From: Amycolatopsis mongoliensis
Lineage (GTDB): Bacteria > Actinomycetota > Actinomycetes > Mycobacteriales > Pseudonocardiaceae
Reading direction: 5' to 3'
DNA length: 64,000 bases
NCBI RefSeq assembly: GCF_030285665.1
Contig: NZ_CP127295.1
Span: 6,138,001 to 6,202,000 of the forward strand
Below, piece after piece: positions 7,635 through 16,771 of this stretch. The notes beneath the pieces are model-generated. The model did no database searches. It was given only the letters and a program-made list of their open reading frames with translations, and was not told where the DNA came from. Every line of letters begins with the position of its first letter. Position 1 is the first letter of the stretch. The position numbers and the translations under genes were made by a program.

Positions 7635-9248
7635 GTGAGTGCGCTGGAACCGCCGCCGGTCGTCGATCCGGAGCTGCAGAACCTGACCTTCGACCAGCTC
7701 ACGCAGCTGGTCGACGAGGTGAGCCCGGACGTGTTCTACGAGCGCGCGCACGCTTTCGAGGTCGCCGCGGGCAGGTTCGAGCAGGTGCAGGACGACCTCG
7801 AGCGCGAAACCCGGAACATGGGGGAAGCGTGGTCGGGACGGATCGCGGAGTCGTTCGACGACCTGGTACGGCAGGTCTCCGGTCTCACGACCGCCGTGGT
7901 GCAGGCCATGCTGAACCCCGGCTACGGCGTGGCGATGCGCCGGGCGGGCGACGCACTGGCGCAAGCCCAGCAGCGGATGCGTGAACTCCAGGCGCAGAAC
8001 CGGCGAGGCGATCTCGAGGCCGCCCGGCAGGTGCTGTCCGACCTCGGGACCGCTTACCGGGACATCGGAGCCGCCATGGCTCCGATGCCCGACGCGGTGA
8101 CCGGCCTGCCGGCCGCGGCGGCCCCCCGGTTCCCTCTGGGGCACGGTCCGGTGGCCGGGCAACCGGTCATCGCGAGCGGGCAGCACGAGGGTGCGGAGGG
8201 GCCCGGGGGGCGGATCGGCGGCATCGCGCCGGCTTCCTCGGGCGCGCACCACCGAACCGGATCAGTGGCGCACGCGTGGCCGGCGGTCTCCCCGGGAGAT
8301 ATCCACCACGAGACCGATTGCGTGGTGCCGGCGGTGCTGGGGCGGGGCGTACCGGAAGCGTTGCCGAAAGCGAGCGAACAGCACGGCGAGCGGCGGCGCG
8401 CCGAGACCGCCGTCGTGCTGGGGCGGTCGTCGCGGACGACGAAGCCGGAGGTTCGCGTGGCCCCGCCGAGGAACCGCAAGCGCCCCACCGAACACCCGGC
8501 GACGAGTGCCGGGGAGCAGCACAGCAAGCCGGAGGTGGCCGCCGAAGAGACGGTGGTGACCTCCGCCGGCCCTTCGCACCACGAAGCGCGCGCGCAGGCA
8601 GCACCACGAGTGACGAGCGCCTCGGCGCCGGCGCACGCGGCTGCCGCCTTGGCGCCGCAGGCATCGGCGCACGTGGCCGCCGCTCCGGCGACGCAGTCAC
8701 CGGTGGAGCCGCCGGCACGGAATATCCCCGCGGCGCACATTCCGGCCTCCGGCCACGTCGCGCCGGCACCCCACGCGGGGCCGGCGTCGTTTCCGGGCGT
8801 CGCGGCGCCCGGAACCGTCACCCCGCCGGGGACGCCGTCCGCTGCGGGAGCGTTGCCGGCTTCCCCGGCGTTCCAGCCGGTGGCCGGTGGGCGGGAGGCC
8901 GAGCTCGCAGGAGCGCCGCCGGTGCTGCCGGCCGCGGCCGCGACCCCGCGGCTCGCCGGCGACCACGCGGCGACCGGGGGGTTCATGGGGGCGATGTTCC
9001 GGGGCACGCACGGGCAGGACGAGCACGCGCGGGAGCGCGATCCGGCGGGCTTCCTGGGAGGTGAGCCCGGAGCGTGGAATTCCGGCGGCAACGGGGCGCC
9101 GGCGCTCGGGCGGCCCGTGCACCCACCGCAGCCGAGTGGCGAAAGCGAGTCGGTGGCCACCGAGGAACTGGAAAAGATCAAGGAAGCCGAGCTACGGCGG
9201 CTCGAGTCGGGTCGCTTCAGGCGACGGCGGGAAGAGAGAGATTCCTGA
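7635..9248 (+). CDS. WXG-headed, Ala/Pro-rich ESX-associated protein
   Basis: The 537-aa product begins with a roughly 150-residue helical domain that has a W66-S-G68 turn (MGEAWSGRIAESFDDL), the signature of WXG100 and the related PPE-like folds. The rest is low-complexity, rich in Ala, Pro, His and Gly, ending in a basic RRLESGRFRRRREERDS. GTG at 7635 follows the upstream stop by 3 bp, so it is coupled to the 822-aa repeat protein. The organisation (Esx-like head plus long disordered tail) resembles PPE and EspB-type exported proteins of mycobacteria. Function and export are inferred. It is the last gene of the substrate block. Confidence 0.82.
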   Translation: MSALEPPPVVDPELQNLTFDQLTQLVDEVSPDVFYERAHAFEVAAGRFEQVQDDLERETRNMGEAWSGRIAESFDDLVRQVSGLTTAVVQAMLNPGYGVAMRRAGDALAQAQQRMRELQAQNRRGDLEAARQVLSDLGTAYRDIGAAMAPMPDAVTGLPAAAAPRFPLGHGPVAGQPVIASGQHEGAEGPGGRIGGIAPASSGAHHRTGSVAHAWPAVSPGDIHHETDCVVPAVLGRGVPEALPKASEQHGERRRAETAVVLGRSSRTTKPEVRVAPPRNRKRPTEHPATSAGEQHSKPEVAAEETVVTSAGPSHHEARAQAAPRVTSASAPAHAAAALAPQASAHVAAAPATQSPVEPPARNIPAAHIPASGHVAPAPHAGPASFPGVAAPGTVTPPGTPSAAGALPASPAFQPVAGGREAELAGAPPVLPAAAATPRLAGDHAATGGFMGAMFRGTHGQDEHARERDPAGFLGGEPGAWNSGGNGAPALGRPVHPPQPSGESESVATEELEKIKEAELRRLESGRFRRRREERDS

Positions 9249-9710
9249 GAGAACTGATTAGGACTTGCGGGTTCGTGCTGTCGACGGCGGGTTTCCCGTT
9301 GCGTTCGACGTCCACCCGGCCGGCGCCCCCCGGCGCCCCCCGGCGGACGCTGACGGCCTCGGCGCCGATTTCGCCGGTTCGGGCTCCTGACCGGCCCGAA
9401 GCGCCGGTACAGCGTGAGCGTGCCGAATTCCCCGCTTGGGTGAACCTACCGTTTTCGCGGCGGCCGAGCTGGCCGGGTGGCGCGGCGCACCGGTTAGGGT
9501 GGGTGTTCGTTTGCTCGGTCCGCCGGTGCCGGGATGGTGATGCATGAAGCCTCGTGGACTCGATGACGGGTCTCACCAGGGCCGTGATCGGTGCCGTCGG
9601 GCGGGTGAGCGGCGGCGCACCGTCGCGCCGTGAGCAGGGTGGACGACAGCGGCGACGGTGCGGGCCGTCTTGCCCTGGAACGGACGTCAGATCGGGTGGA
9701 TGGCGGAGCG
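9249..9710. other. Intergenic region without a supported gene
   Basis: No reading frame here shows family resemblance. The stretch separates the ESX block from the LuxR-type regulator and probably holds that regulator's promoter. Translation of the regulator could begin as early as GTG 9630. Confidence 0.5.
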
Positions 9711-11129
9711 ATGCGGGAATCAGAGGCTTCCGAAGATGTCGCCAAGGTCCTGCACACCTTGGAAGAAGCGCGCTCGGAACGGGCGCGGCTGGGCCGCCTC
9801 GGGCGGTGGAGCGAGGCCGACGAAGCGGTGCTGGTGACGCTGCGCGATGTGCTCTCGGCTGCTTCGCCCGAGATCACCGGGCCCGACCTGGGCGGCCTCG
9901 TCTACGTCGCGGGGAGCCCTCGGCCGGGACGTCGCCGGGTGACCGGGAACTGGGGGCCGGTTCCGCCGGAGCGGCTGACCGCGACGTGCGCGATGCTGCT
10001 GGTCAACCGAGGCAGTGAACCACAGGTCGTGGCCGAGATGGCGCGGCGGGCGCTCGAATCGTACGGCTGGCGTGATCTGGGTACGTTCTGGTACGCGGTG
10101 CTTTCGCTCGCGTATGCGGGAGAAAGCGATGCCGCGCAACACGAGCTCGGGCGGGCGTTGAAGCGCTCGGGCTGGGTCGGTTCGCATCCGCACACCCCGG
10201 CCCTGACGGTGCTCCGAGCGCGGGTCGCGGGGCTGAACGGCGAGCCGCGGACGGCTTGGCAGCTGCTCGACGGTGCCTTGGCACGAGGGGTGGTCGAACA
10301 GTTCAAAGAAGTCGCGGTGGCCTGGGCGATCGCCGCGCTGGTGGACCTCGGCGAGCTCGAACGCGCGGACGATCTCCTGCTCGCCTACGGGTTCGGCCAC
10401 ACCCTCGACGGTGTTGTCGACCGCGCCGAAGTGCTCGCGGCCAGGGGTGCCCTGCGCGAAGTCACGGGACGTCCGCAGCTCGCCTACGAGGACTTGACCG
10501 GCTGCGGGCGCGAACTGGCCGCCTGGGGGGTCACGAACCCCGCGGTGATCGCGTGGCGGTCGCAGGCGGCGTTGTGCGCCGCCGCGACCGACCGGCGCAG
10601 CCTCGCGTCGTCCTTGGCGGACGAAGAGCTGTTCCAGGCGCGGCGCTGGGGAACGCCTCAATCGATCGGCACCGCGCTCCGGGCGGTCGCGCTGGTGTCC
10701 GAAGAAGGCCGGGACATCAAGCTGCTCGAGGAGGCCGTCGGCCTGCTGGCGCGCGGCAACGTGCTGGGCACCCTGGTGCGGGCCCAGTACGAACTGGGGG
10801 TCAAGCTGAGCCTTCGCACCCGCGACGAGGACGGGAGGCCGGCGCTCGAGGCCGCCCGGAACACGGCGATGTCGATGAACAGCGATATCTGGGTGAGCCG
10901 AGTGGACGAAGCGCTGCGTCGATGGGGGACGGCCGACGCCGAAGGCAAACTGACCGCCCGGGAAATCAAGGTCCTCAACCTCGCGCGGGCCGGGTTGGGC
11001 AACAAGGGGATCGCCGGCCGGCTGCACCTGACCGGCAGTACCGTGGAGTTCCACCTCTCCAACATCTACCGCAAGCTGGGGATCTCCGGCCGGGCTGAAC
11101 TGCATTCGATCATGCTTCCCGTTTTGTGA
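9711..11129 (+). CDS. LuxR-family regulator with TPR-like middle, no ATPase
   Basis: The 472-aa protein ends in a LuxR/GerE helix-turn-helix (about residues 405-465: KLTAREIKVLNLARAGLGNKGIAGRLHLTGSTVEFH in part, then IYRKLGISGR). The preceding 350 residues are helical and repeat-like, as in the C-terminal half of LAL (MalT-type) regulators, but no Walker A motif is present. It therefore looks like a LAL regulator without its ATPase. The ATG at 9711 is preferred because GGTGGA lies 10 nt upstream; GTG 9630 would add 27 residues without a good ribosome site. Its neighbour is the ESX block, which it may regulate, but no binding site is evident. Confidence 0.85.
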   Translation: MRESEASEDVAKVLHTLEEARSERARLGRLGRWSEADEAVLVTLRDVLSAASPEITGPDLGGLVYVAGSPRPGRRRVTGNWGPVPPERLTATCAMLLVNRGSEPQVVAEMARRALESYGWRDLGTFWYAVLSLAYAGESDAAQHELGRALKRSGWVGSHPHTPALTVLRARVAGLNGEPRTAWQLLDGALARGVVEQFKEVAVAWAIAALVDLGELERADDLLLAYGFGHTLDGVVDRAEVLAARGALREVTGRPQLAYEDLTGCGRELAAWGVTNPAVIAWRSQAALCAAATDRRSLASSLADEELFQARRWGTPQSIGTALRAVALVSEEGRDIKLLEEAVGLLARGNVLGTLVRAQYELGVKLSLRTRDEDGRPALEAARNTAMSMNSDIWVSRVDEALRRWGTADAEGKLTAREIKVLNLARAGLGNKGIAGRLHLTGSTVEFHLSNIYRKLGISGRAELHSIMLPVL

Positions 11130-11249
11130 GCCGGCAGCGCCACCGTGACGGCCGCGCAATCGGCCGAGGCGAAGGAACGGTGCTCGGTGGAAGGCCGCCA
11201 CTGTTCTCGTCCGCACGACGGTGCTCCGATCCGGAGCTCGGGCTCGAGG

Positions 11250-14087
11250 TCACGGCGCTCGATCATCGGGTCCGAATCCGGTTTCGGCGTCCAATGCGGA
11301 CAGGAACTCCCGCGCGGTTTCCGCTTCTTCGCCGTCGAGGCTGACGAGAATGTCCAGCGCACGCTGAGCTTGCTCCCTGCTCTCGGGGTAACGGGACTTC
11401 CGCCGTTGCAGTTCGGCGAGGCCCAGCAGGGCCAGGGCTTCGTGATAGCGGTCACGGAGTTTCGTGCACAGCTTCAGAGCTTTTTCGTATTCGCGTGCCG
11501 CCGTCGTCACGTCACCGAGGTCGCGGTGGGCGTGGGCCACGTTCACGAGGAGGTTGGCCTCGATCAGGCCGATCTGGCCGGCTCGAGCCGCTTCCAGGCC
11601 GACCGCACCGCACTCGAGCGCTTGCGCCGGCCGCTTCGACTCGACATACAGTTCACAAAGAGTGTCGAGGGTTCCGGAAATCTCGTAGTGACCACCTATG
11701 TCGACCGCCAGTAGCCAGGCCTCCTGCGCGTGTGCGATCCCTTGTTCGTAGTTCTTCATCTCCCGCAGCGTCGAGGCGAGGTTTGTCAGCAGCCTCAGCA
11801 ACTGACCGGAGTGGCCCCGCTTCCGCGCGATGTCGATGCCGCGCTGGAGGTGCCGCACGGCGACGTCGTTGCGGCCGATCCGGGAATGCGCGATGCCGAG
11901 GCCGTTCAGCACCCGCGCCTGCGGCTCGGGATCCTCCAGCTTTTCGGCGGCCGAAAGCCCGATGCCCAGCAGCTCGAGCCACTCGGTGAGCTGCCCGGTC
12001 GAGTAGTAGTGGTCGTGCATGTACCAGGGGAGTTGCCATGCGATTTCGTATTCACCGAGCTCCGCCGCGCGGCGGGTCAGGGCCGCGATGTTCGGGGCTT
12101 CGGCTTCGTACCAGGCGTAAGCCGACTCGCGGGTGTCGAACTTCTGCCAACCGCGGCGAGGTTCCGGCACGCCGGCCGGGAAGAGCGGGTAATTCGGGAT
12201 GGCGCACAGGAATGCCGATCGCACGCTGTACACGTACCAGGTCAGTAGCCGGTGGATCGCCGCGGCGCGCTCCTCCGGACCTTCCTCCCTGATGGCCAGT
12301 TCGCCGGCGTGCAGCCTGACCAGGTCGTGGAAGCGGAAGCGGTGGTCCGCCGCGCCGTCGAGCAAGTGGCGGTCGCACAGCGTGTTCAGCATCTCCTCCG
12401 TCTCGCGGACCGGCCGGTCGAGCAGCGCGGCCGCGGCGGGAACGCCGATGTTCGTGGTGTTCAGCAAGCCGAGGTAGCGGAACGTGCGGGCGACGGGGCC
12501 GGGAAGTGACGTGTACGACCAGGAGAAGACCGTTCGGACCGAGGACATCTCGTCGTCGTCGATGTGGAGTGCGTCGAGGCGGTCTTGTTCCGCGGTCAGG
12601 TTCCGGACGAGCTCGCGGAGGCTCGACTCCGGCCCGGACGAGGCTTTTTCGGCGGCGATCCGCAGGGCGAGCGGAAGGTGGCCGCAAAGCCGGGCGAGCT
12701 CGGCCGCCTCCTGCGGCTCGGCGTCCACGCGCGGCCCGCCGACGACCCTGCGCAGCAGGTCCAGAGCTTCGGCCTCGGTCAGCAGGCCCAGGGACAGCCG
12801 GTGGGCCCCATCCCGCGCGCCCAGCCCGGTCAGCCGGTTCCGGCTCGTGACGAGCAGCAGGCTGTCCGAGGTACCGGGAAGCAGCTCGCGCACCTGCTGC
12901 GGCGAAACCGCGTTGTCCAGCAGGATGAGTACCCGCTTGTCGGACAGCAGCGCGCGGTAGGTCGCTTTCTGCGCGTCCGGATCCGGGTGGTGCCGGGTGC
13001 ATCCAAGTGACCACAGCAGCTGGCCGAGAGCTTCGGCTGTGCTCAGCGGCGGGCGTTTGGGGTCGTACCCGCGCAGATCCAGGTAGAGCTGGCCGTCGGG
13101 GAAGCTGTCCGCGAGCCGCCGGGCGAACCGCACGGCCAGAGAGGTCTTGCCGATGCCGCCCGCGCCTTCGATCGCGAAGATGACCGGTGGCCGGCCACCC
13201 GCCGCCGTGTGCCAAGTGCAAAGCTGCTCGAGTTCCTTGACCCGGCCCACGAAATCGGACACCGCGTGGGGCAGCTGGGCGGGAATCGGCGCGGGTACCC
13301 CGGGCCGGGGTGCGGCCGCCGGGTCGAGTCCGGGGTCCGAGCGCAGCATCCGCCGGTGGAGCTCGGCGAGCTCGGCGCCGGGGTCGAGTCCGAGCTCGCC
13401 GGTGAACCGACGGCGGGCCGCGTCGAACTCGGCCAAGGCCTCCGATCGCTGTCCGCTGCGGTACAACGCCAGCATGAGCTGCGCGCGCAGCCGTTCCCGG
13501 AACGGTTCCGCCTGCACCGCCTCTCCCAGGTCGGGGATCACCTCCCGGTGCCGGCCGGCCTCGAGCATCAGGTCGGCCCGCTCCTCGACGAGCTGGAACC
13601 GCCACTCGGTGAGGCGTCTCCGCTCGGCCGCCGCGAACGGACCCGGGAGCTCGCCCAGCGGACTGCCACGCCACAAGGCCAGGCACTCGGCGAGGAGGTC
13701 GGCGGCGGCTGACCGGTCACCCGAAGCGGCCACTCGCCGTGCTTCCTCGACCCGCGACTCGGCCACCGCCAGGTCGACCTCGCCGGGAGCGAGTACGAGT
13801 CGATAGCCCGCTCCCGTGCGGACCAGCACGTCCCCTCCCGCCGCCGACAGCGCCCGCCGCAGCCCATGGATGTAGGTGTGCACACTGCCCTCGACCGAAG
13901 CCGGGGCCGAGTCTCCCCACACTCCGTCGATCAGCTCGGCACGCGCTACCGTCTGGCCGGCCCGGATCGCCAGCATGGCCAGCACCGCCCGCTGTCGCGG
14001 AGCGCCCAAAGCCAGCTCCCGCCCCCCGGCGCGAGCCTGCACCTCGCCGAGCAGCGCGATCCACAACTTCCGGCCGGTACCGGACAT
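11250..14087 (-). CDS. AfsR/SARP-family regulator (SARP-BTAD-NB-ARC-TPR)
   Basis: A 945-aa transcriptional activator of the AfsR type. Residues 1-100 form an OmpR-like winged helix (RQRAVLAMLAIRAG, VHTYIHGLRRAL, TGAGYRL). Residues about 105-245 are the bacterial transcriptional activation domain. An NB-ARC ATPase follows with Walker A GAGGIGKTS at about 308-316 and LILLDNA as the Walker B region. The last 350 residues carry tetratricopeptide-like repeats. ATG 14087 is chosen because GAAGGG precedes it by 8 nt; GTG 14096 in the same frame is an alternative. Such proteins activate secondary metabolism or development in actinomycetes. No biosynthetic cluster is in the window, so the target is unknown. 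Confidence 0.93.
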   Translation of the reverse strand: MSGTGRKLWIALLGEVQARAGGRELALGAPRQRAVLAMLAIRAGQTVARAELIDGVWGDSAPASVEGSVHTYIHGLRRALSAAGGDVLVRTGAGYRLVLAPGEVDLAVAESRVEEARRVAASGDRSAAADLLAECLALWRGSPLGELPGPFAAAERRRLTEWRFQLVEERADLMLEAGRHREVIPDLGEAVQAEPFRERLRAQLMLALYRSGQRSEALAEFDAARRRFTGELGLDPGAELAELHRRMLRSDPGLDPAAAPRPGVPAPIPAQLPHAVSDFVGRVKELEQLCTWHTAAGGRPPVIFAIEGAGGIGKTSLAVRFARRLADSFPDGQLYLDLRGYDPKRPPLSTAEALGQLLWSLGCTRHHPDPDAQKATYRALLSDKRVLILLDNAVSPQQVRELLPGTSDSLLLVTSRNRLTGLGARDGAHRLSLGLLTEAEALDLLRRVVGGPRVDAEPQEAAELARLCGHLPLALRIAAEKASSGPESSLRELVRNLTAEQDRLDALHIDDDEMSSVRTVFSWSYTSLPGPVARTFRYLGLLNTTNIGVPAAAALLDRPVRETEEMLNTLCDRHLLDGAADHRFRFHDLVRLHAGELAIREEGPEERAAAIHRLLTWYVYSVRSAFLCAIPNYPLFPAGVPEPRRGWQKFDTRESAYAWYEAEAPNIAALTRRAAELGEYEIAWQLPWYMHDHYYSTGQLTEWLELLGIGLSAAEKLEDPEPQARVLNGLGIAHSRIGRNDVAVRHLQRGIDIARKRGHSGQLLRLLTNLASTLREMKNYEQGIAHAQEAWLLAVDIGGHYEISGTLDTLCELYVESKRPAQALECGAVGLEAARAGQIGLIEANLLVNVAHAHRDLGDVTTAAREYEKALKLCTKLRDRYHEALALLGLAELQRRKSRYPESREQAQRALDILVSLDGEEAETAREFLSALDAETGFGPDDRAP

Positions 14088-15405
14088 GCCGTTCACCCTT
14101 CTCCATGCTCGTATTCGTTCTATCCGCACACAACCCGAGGGTGGGGATGTTCGCCGGGCTCGACCGTGGTGCCGGCCGCCAGACCGGTTCGCGAGGTGCG
14201 GCGCAATGATGTCCGCACGACCGCCGCTTCCGGGGCGCGGTGGGGAGACGACCATGATCCGCCTCCGCTCATGCCGGGGCTTCGGAGCCGAGCACGAAGC
14301 CGGCGTCGCAGTCCGGCCGGTCGATCCTAGTTCCTGGCCTGCCTCCCGCTCGACCGCGAGCGTAGCGCCTTCATCGTGCTCGAACGCGGACGTGGCTGCG
14401 CACGTGCGCCGGCGGGAACGGCCGACATCTCGTTGCGCTCGCCCCAGGTGACCAGCTCCGGCAAGCCGGCCGGTTCGGTGTGCCGGTTCACCGCACGAGC
14501 GCTGTGACCGGCAAGGACCACGTCATTTCGGCGCGAGGCAGAGCTGGTCTGATCGGGCGAACTTCGCGGAGCCGGCCCCGGGCGGCGGGTGTTGAACTAC
14601 TCGATCGCCACATCGCTTTCGAGAGATCGGCCGACCGCTCGGTGACGACCGGCTCTCGCCGTAGGGCGCGGCGCAGCTGCGGCCGTCGGGACAGGCCGCG
14701 GGGCAGCCGATGGCGGTCATCGCGTCCTTCGGAAAGCGCCCGGCGATTCTTTAGTGCGTCGAGGGGACCTTTCATCGCGTACGGCGTGTGGCCGGCGTTG
14801 TGGGCGAGCGCGCCTTGGGTGGACGTTGCGGGCCGTGCCGGTGAGCTTGCTCCAGCAGGCGGCGGATCAGGCGGACGGCGGCGAGTCTGCGCGTCGACGG
14901 TGATCCGGTGTTCAACCTGGCCGCACGCCGGTGGAGTGACCAGCAGCCGGCCGCCGCGTGCCACCCCACCGAGCTGCCCCCTGAGCCGAGGGTCCACCTG
15001 CACACCGACCACGCCGTCCAGGACATCGGCACCGGCGCCGCGAGGCCCGGCGTGCTGCCACAGCATCGCCTCGAGGTGCGCCCGGCCGAGTTCGCCCTGA
15101 CGCTGACGCCGGTCTCAGGCCGGTTGGCCGGCAGGTTGCCAGGCCGAGCACGGACCTCCGGCCGCCGGTGAGCGACCAAGGGGCGCCGGTCAACGACGCC
15201 TCGGCGTCCACAGTGGCCCGAAGACGACATTCGCCCAGGTCAGCGTGATGCGTACTTGACTGGCCGGACAGCCGGCGGTGACGCTGCTCTCGCGTTCACC
15301 TCACCTCACCTCAGCAGGGCGGGCTCGGCGAAGCCGAGGTGGTTGCCTGTGACTCGGTGCGTCCGGGCGCTGTCGCCGGCGGTAGCCGGGGCGGGCAGGA
15401 CATCG
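14088..15405. other. 1.3-kb region with no convincing gene
   Basis: Several open frames exist on both strands between 14480 and 15230, but none shows a recognisable family. Their compositions are Arg/Pro/Ser-heavy, as expected for off-frame reading of GC-rich DNA. Reading direction appears to switch among frames, which would fit decayed coding sequence. The left end contains the promoter of the SARP regulator. Confidence 0.5.
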
Positions 15406-16242
15406 TCATCGCTTGATGCCGACACCGCCGAGGGCGAGCCGGTGTGCGGGCGGCGGCGTGCGCAGCAGCGGGCCGTCGGGCCACCAGTCCGTCAGCGGCA
15501 CCAGGCCGGGATCGAGCAGGTCGTAGCCGGCGAACAGGCGCCGGACGTCGGTTTCGGTGCGGCAGCGAACGGCTCGGTGGCAGCGGTGTTTCCACATCCG
15601 CTCGATGGCGCCGGTCAGTGAACTCGTCTCGGCGGGCTTGTCCAGGGATGACCAGCAGCTGAGGGCGAGCACCGATCCGGGCGCCATCAAGGCGCGGTAG
15701 GAGTCCAGCGCCGCGGTCAGCCGGTCGTCGTCGGGTTCGTGCTGCACGCCGGTGGTCAGCAGCAGTGCGACCGGCCGGGTGAGGTCGAGGGCCGAGCAGA
15801 CGGTCTCGTGGCTGAGCAGTCCCCCCGGATCGAGGTGGTCGGCACGCACCACCTCGGTGTAGTCGTTCTCGTCGAGCAGCGCGCGGCCGTAGCTGAGGAC
15901 GAGGTCGTCGGTCTCGGCGTAGATGACTTTCGCTTCGGGATTCCGGCGCTGGGCGGTCTGGTGCGTGTTGTCCTCGGCGGTGGGCAGTCCGGCGGCCAGG
16001 TCCAGGAACTGGTCGATGCCGCGGGCGGCGAGGTGACGGACGACGCGGACGTGCCACGCCCGGACGGCGCGCAGGAGGTCGGTGAATCCAGGCGCCGCGT
16101 CGTCGAGGTCGCGCAGAGCGGCGCGGTCGATGGCGTAGTTGTCGTGGCCGTTCAGCGCCGCGTCGCGGATCCGGGCCGGCGAGGCGACGTCGTGATCCCA
16201 CGAGTAATCCCACAGCGTCCCGGGGTCGGCTGCGAGTGTCAC
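15406..16242 (-). CDS. S-adenosyl methyltransferase (PF04672 / DUF574 type)
   Basis: The 278-aa protein matches the actinomycete SAM-dependent methyltransferase family Methyltransf_19. The opening PGTLWDYSWD with HDNYAIDR, the SAM-binding stretch FLDLAAGLPTAEDNTHQ, the acidic loop VIYAETDDLVLSYGRALL and the late motif LALSCWSS are as expected. Length is typical. The start is GTG 16242. The substrate is unknown for most members of this family. The gene stands alone, about 120 bp from a small degenerate ORF and well away from the glycan operon. It is probably cytosolic. Confidence 0.88.
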   Translation of the reverse strand: MTLAADPGTLWDYSWDHDVASPARIRDAALNGHDNYAIDRAALRDLDDAAPGFTDLLRAVRAWHVRVVRHLAARGIDQFLDLAAGLPTAEDNTHQTAQRRNPEAKVIYAETDDLVLSYGRALLDENDYTEVVRADHLDPGGLLSHETVCSALDLTRPVALLLTTGVQHEPDDDRLTAALDSYRALMAPGSVLALSCWSSLDKPAETSSLTGAIERMWKHRCHRAVRCRTETDVRRLFAGYDLLDPGLVPLTDWWPDGPLLRTPPPAHRLALGGVGIKR

Positions 16243-16362
16243 GCCACCTCCGGACTGGTCGAAAACGAGTGGGGCCGTTCGTGTGGGGCAGCTTAATCGC
16301 TGTGGTAACGCCGGTGACCAGACCGAGTGTTACACGAAAGCATGGTTTTTGATCCGGGTGAT

Positions 16363-16620
16363 CTACCGGCAGTGGTTCTGGGCGGTCAAGCTTGGTAGGC
16401 GAGCAGGGCAGGATGCCGGCGTGGTGTCGCGCAATCGGCCCATGACCGTGATCTCTCCGCCGAGCCGGAGTCCGGACAAGCCGGTGTGTGCCAGGTCGAG
16501 GCGGCCGGTGAGCAGGCCCACCGGATCGGCGCGGTCGACGGCGGTCAGCCGGTCGAGGGTGAAACCGGTGTCCCCGGTGACGTGGGGGATCATCGCGTCG
16601 GCGAAGGTGCGGTCGGTCAT
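16363..16620 (-). pseudogene. Probable alpha/beta-hydrolase remnant
   Basis: The 85-aa frame contains PVGLLTGRLDLAHTGLSGLRLGG. This resembles the stretch around the nucleophile elbow of platelet-activating-factor-acetylhydrolase-like enzymes (GRLD...G-x-S-x-GG). In this copy the nucleophile serine position reads Arg (GLRLGG) and the protein ends soon after, so the catalytic domain is missing. It is best read as a decayed fragment, though a short unrelated protein cannot be excluded. Confidence 0.4.
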
Positions 16621-16771
16621 GCGGGCCGGACGTGGAGCGGTCAGCTGGTGGGGCCCTGGTAGTCCATTCAGAAGTCGATGGCCTCCTTGCGCGGCCTGGG
16701 GATCATCCGGCTGTCCGCGTTGAGAGTTCGAACACGCTGCCGGGGTCGTTCGTCTTGACGAAGTGCGAGGC

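Noticed and set aside
5142..8252. A 1,036-aa open frame on the minus strand
   Set aside because: It runs antisense to the 822-aa ESX protein, is Arg/Leu/Val-biased as off-frame GC-rich sequence, has no family signal and begins with no ribosome site.
14480..15230. Overlapping open frames on both strands
   Set aside because: None shows a coherent family, start signal or codon pattern; reported as an unexplained region instead.
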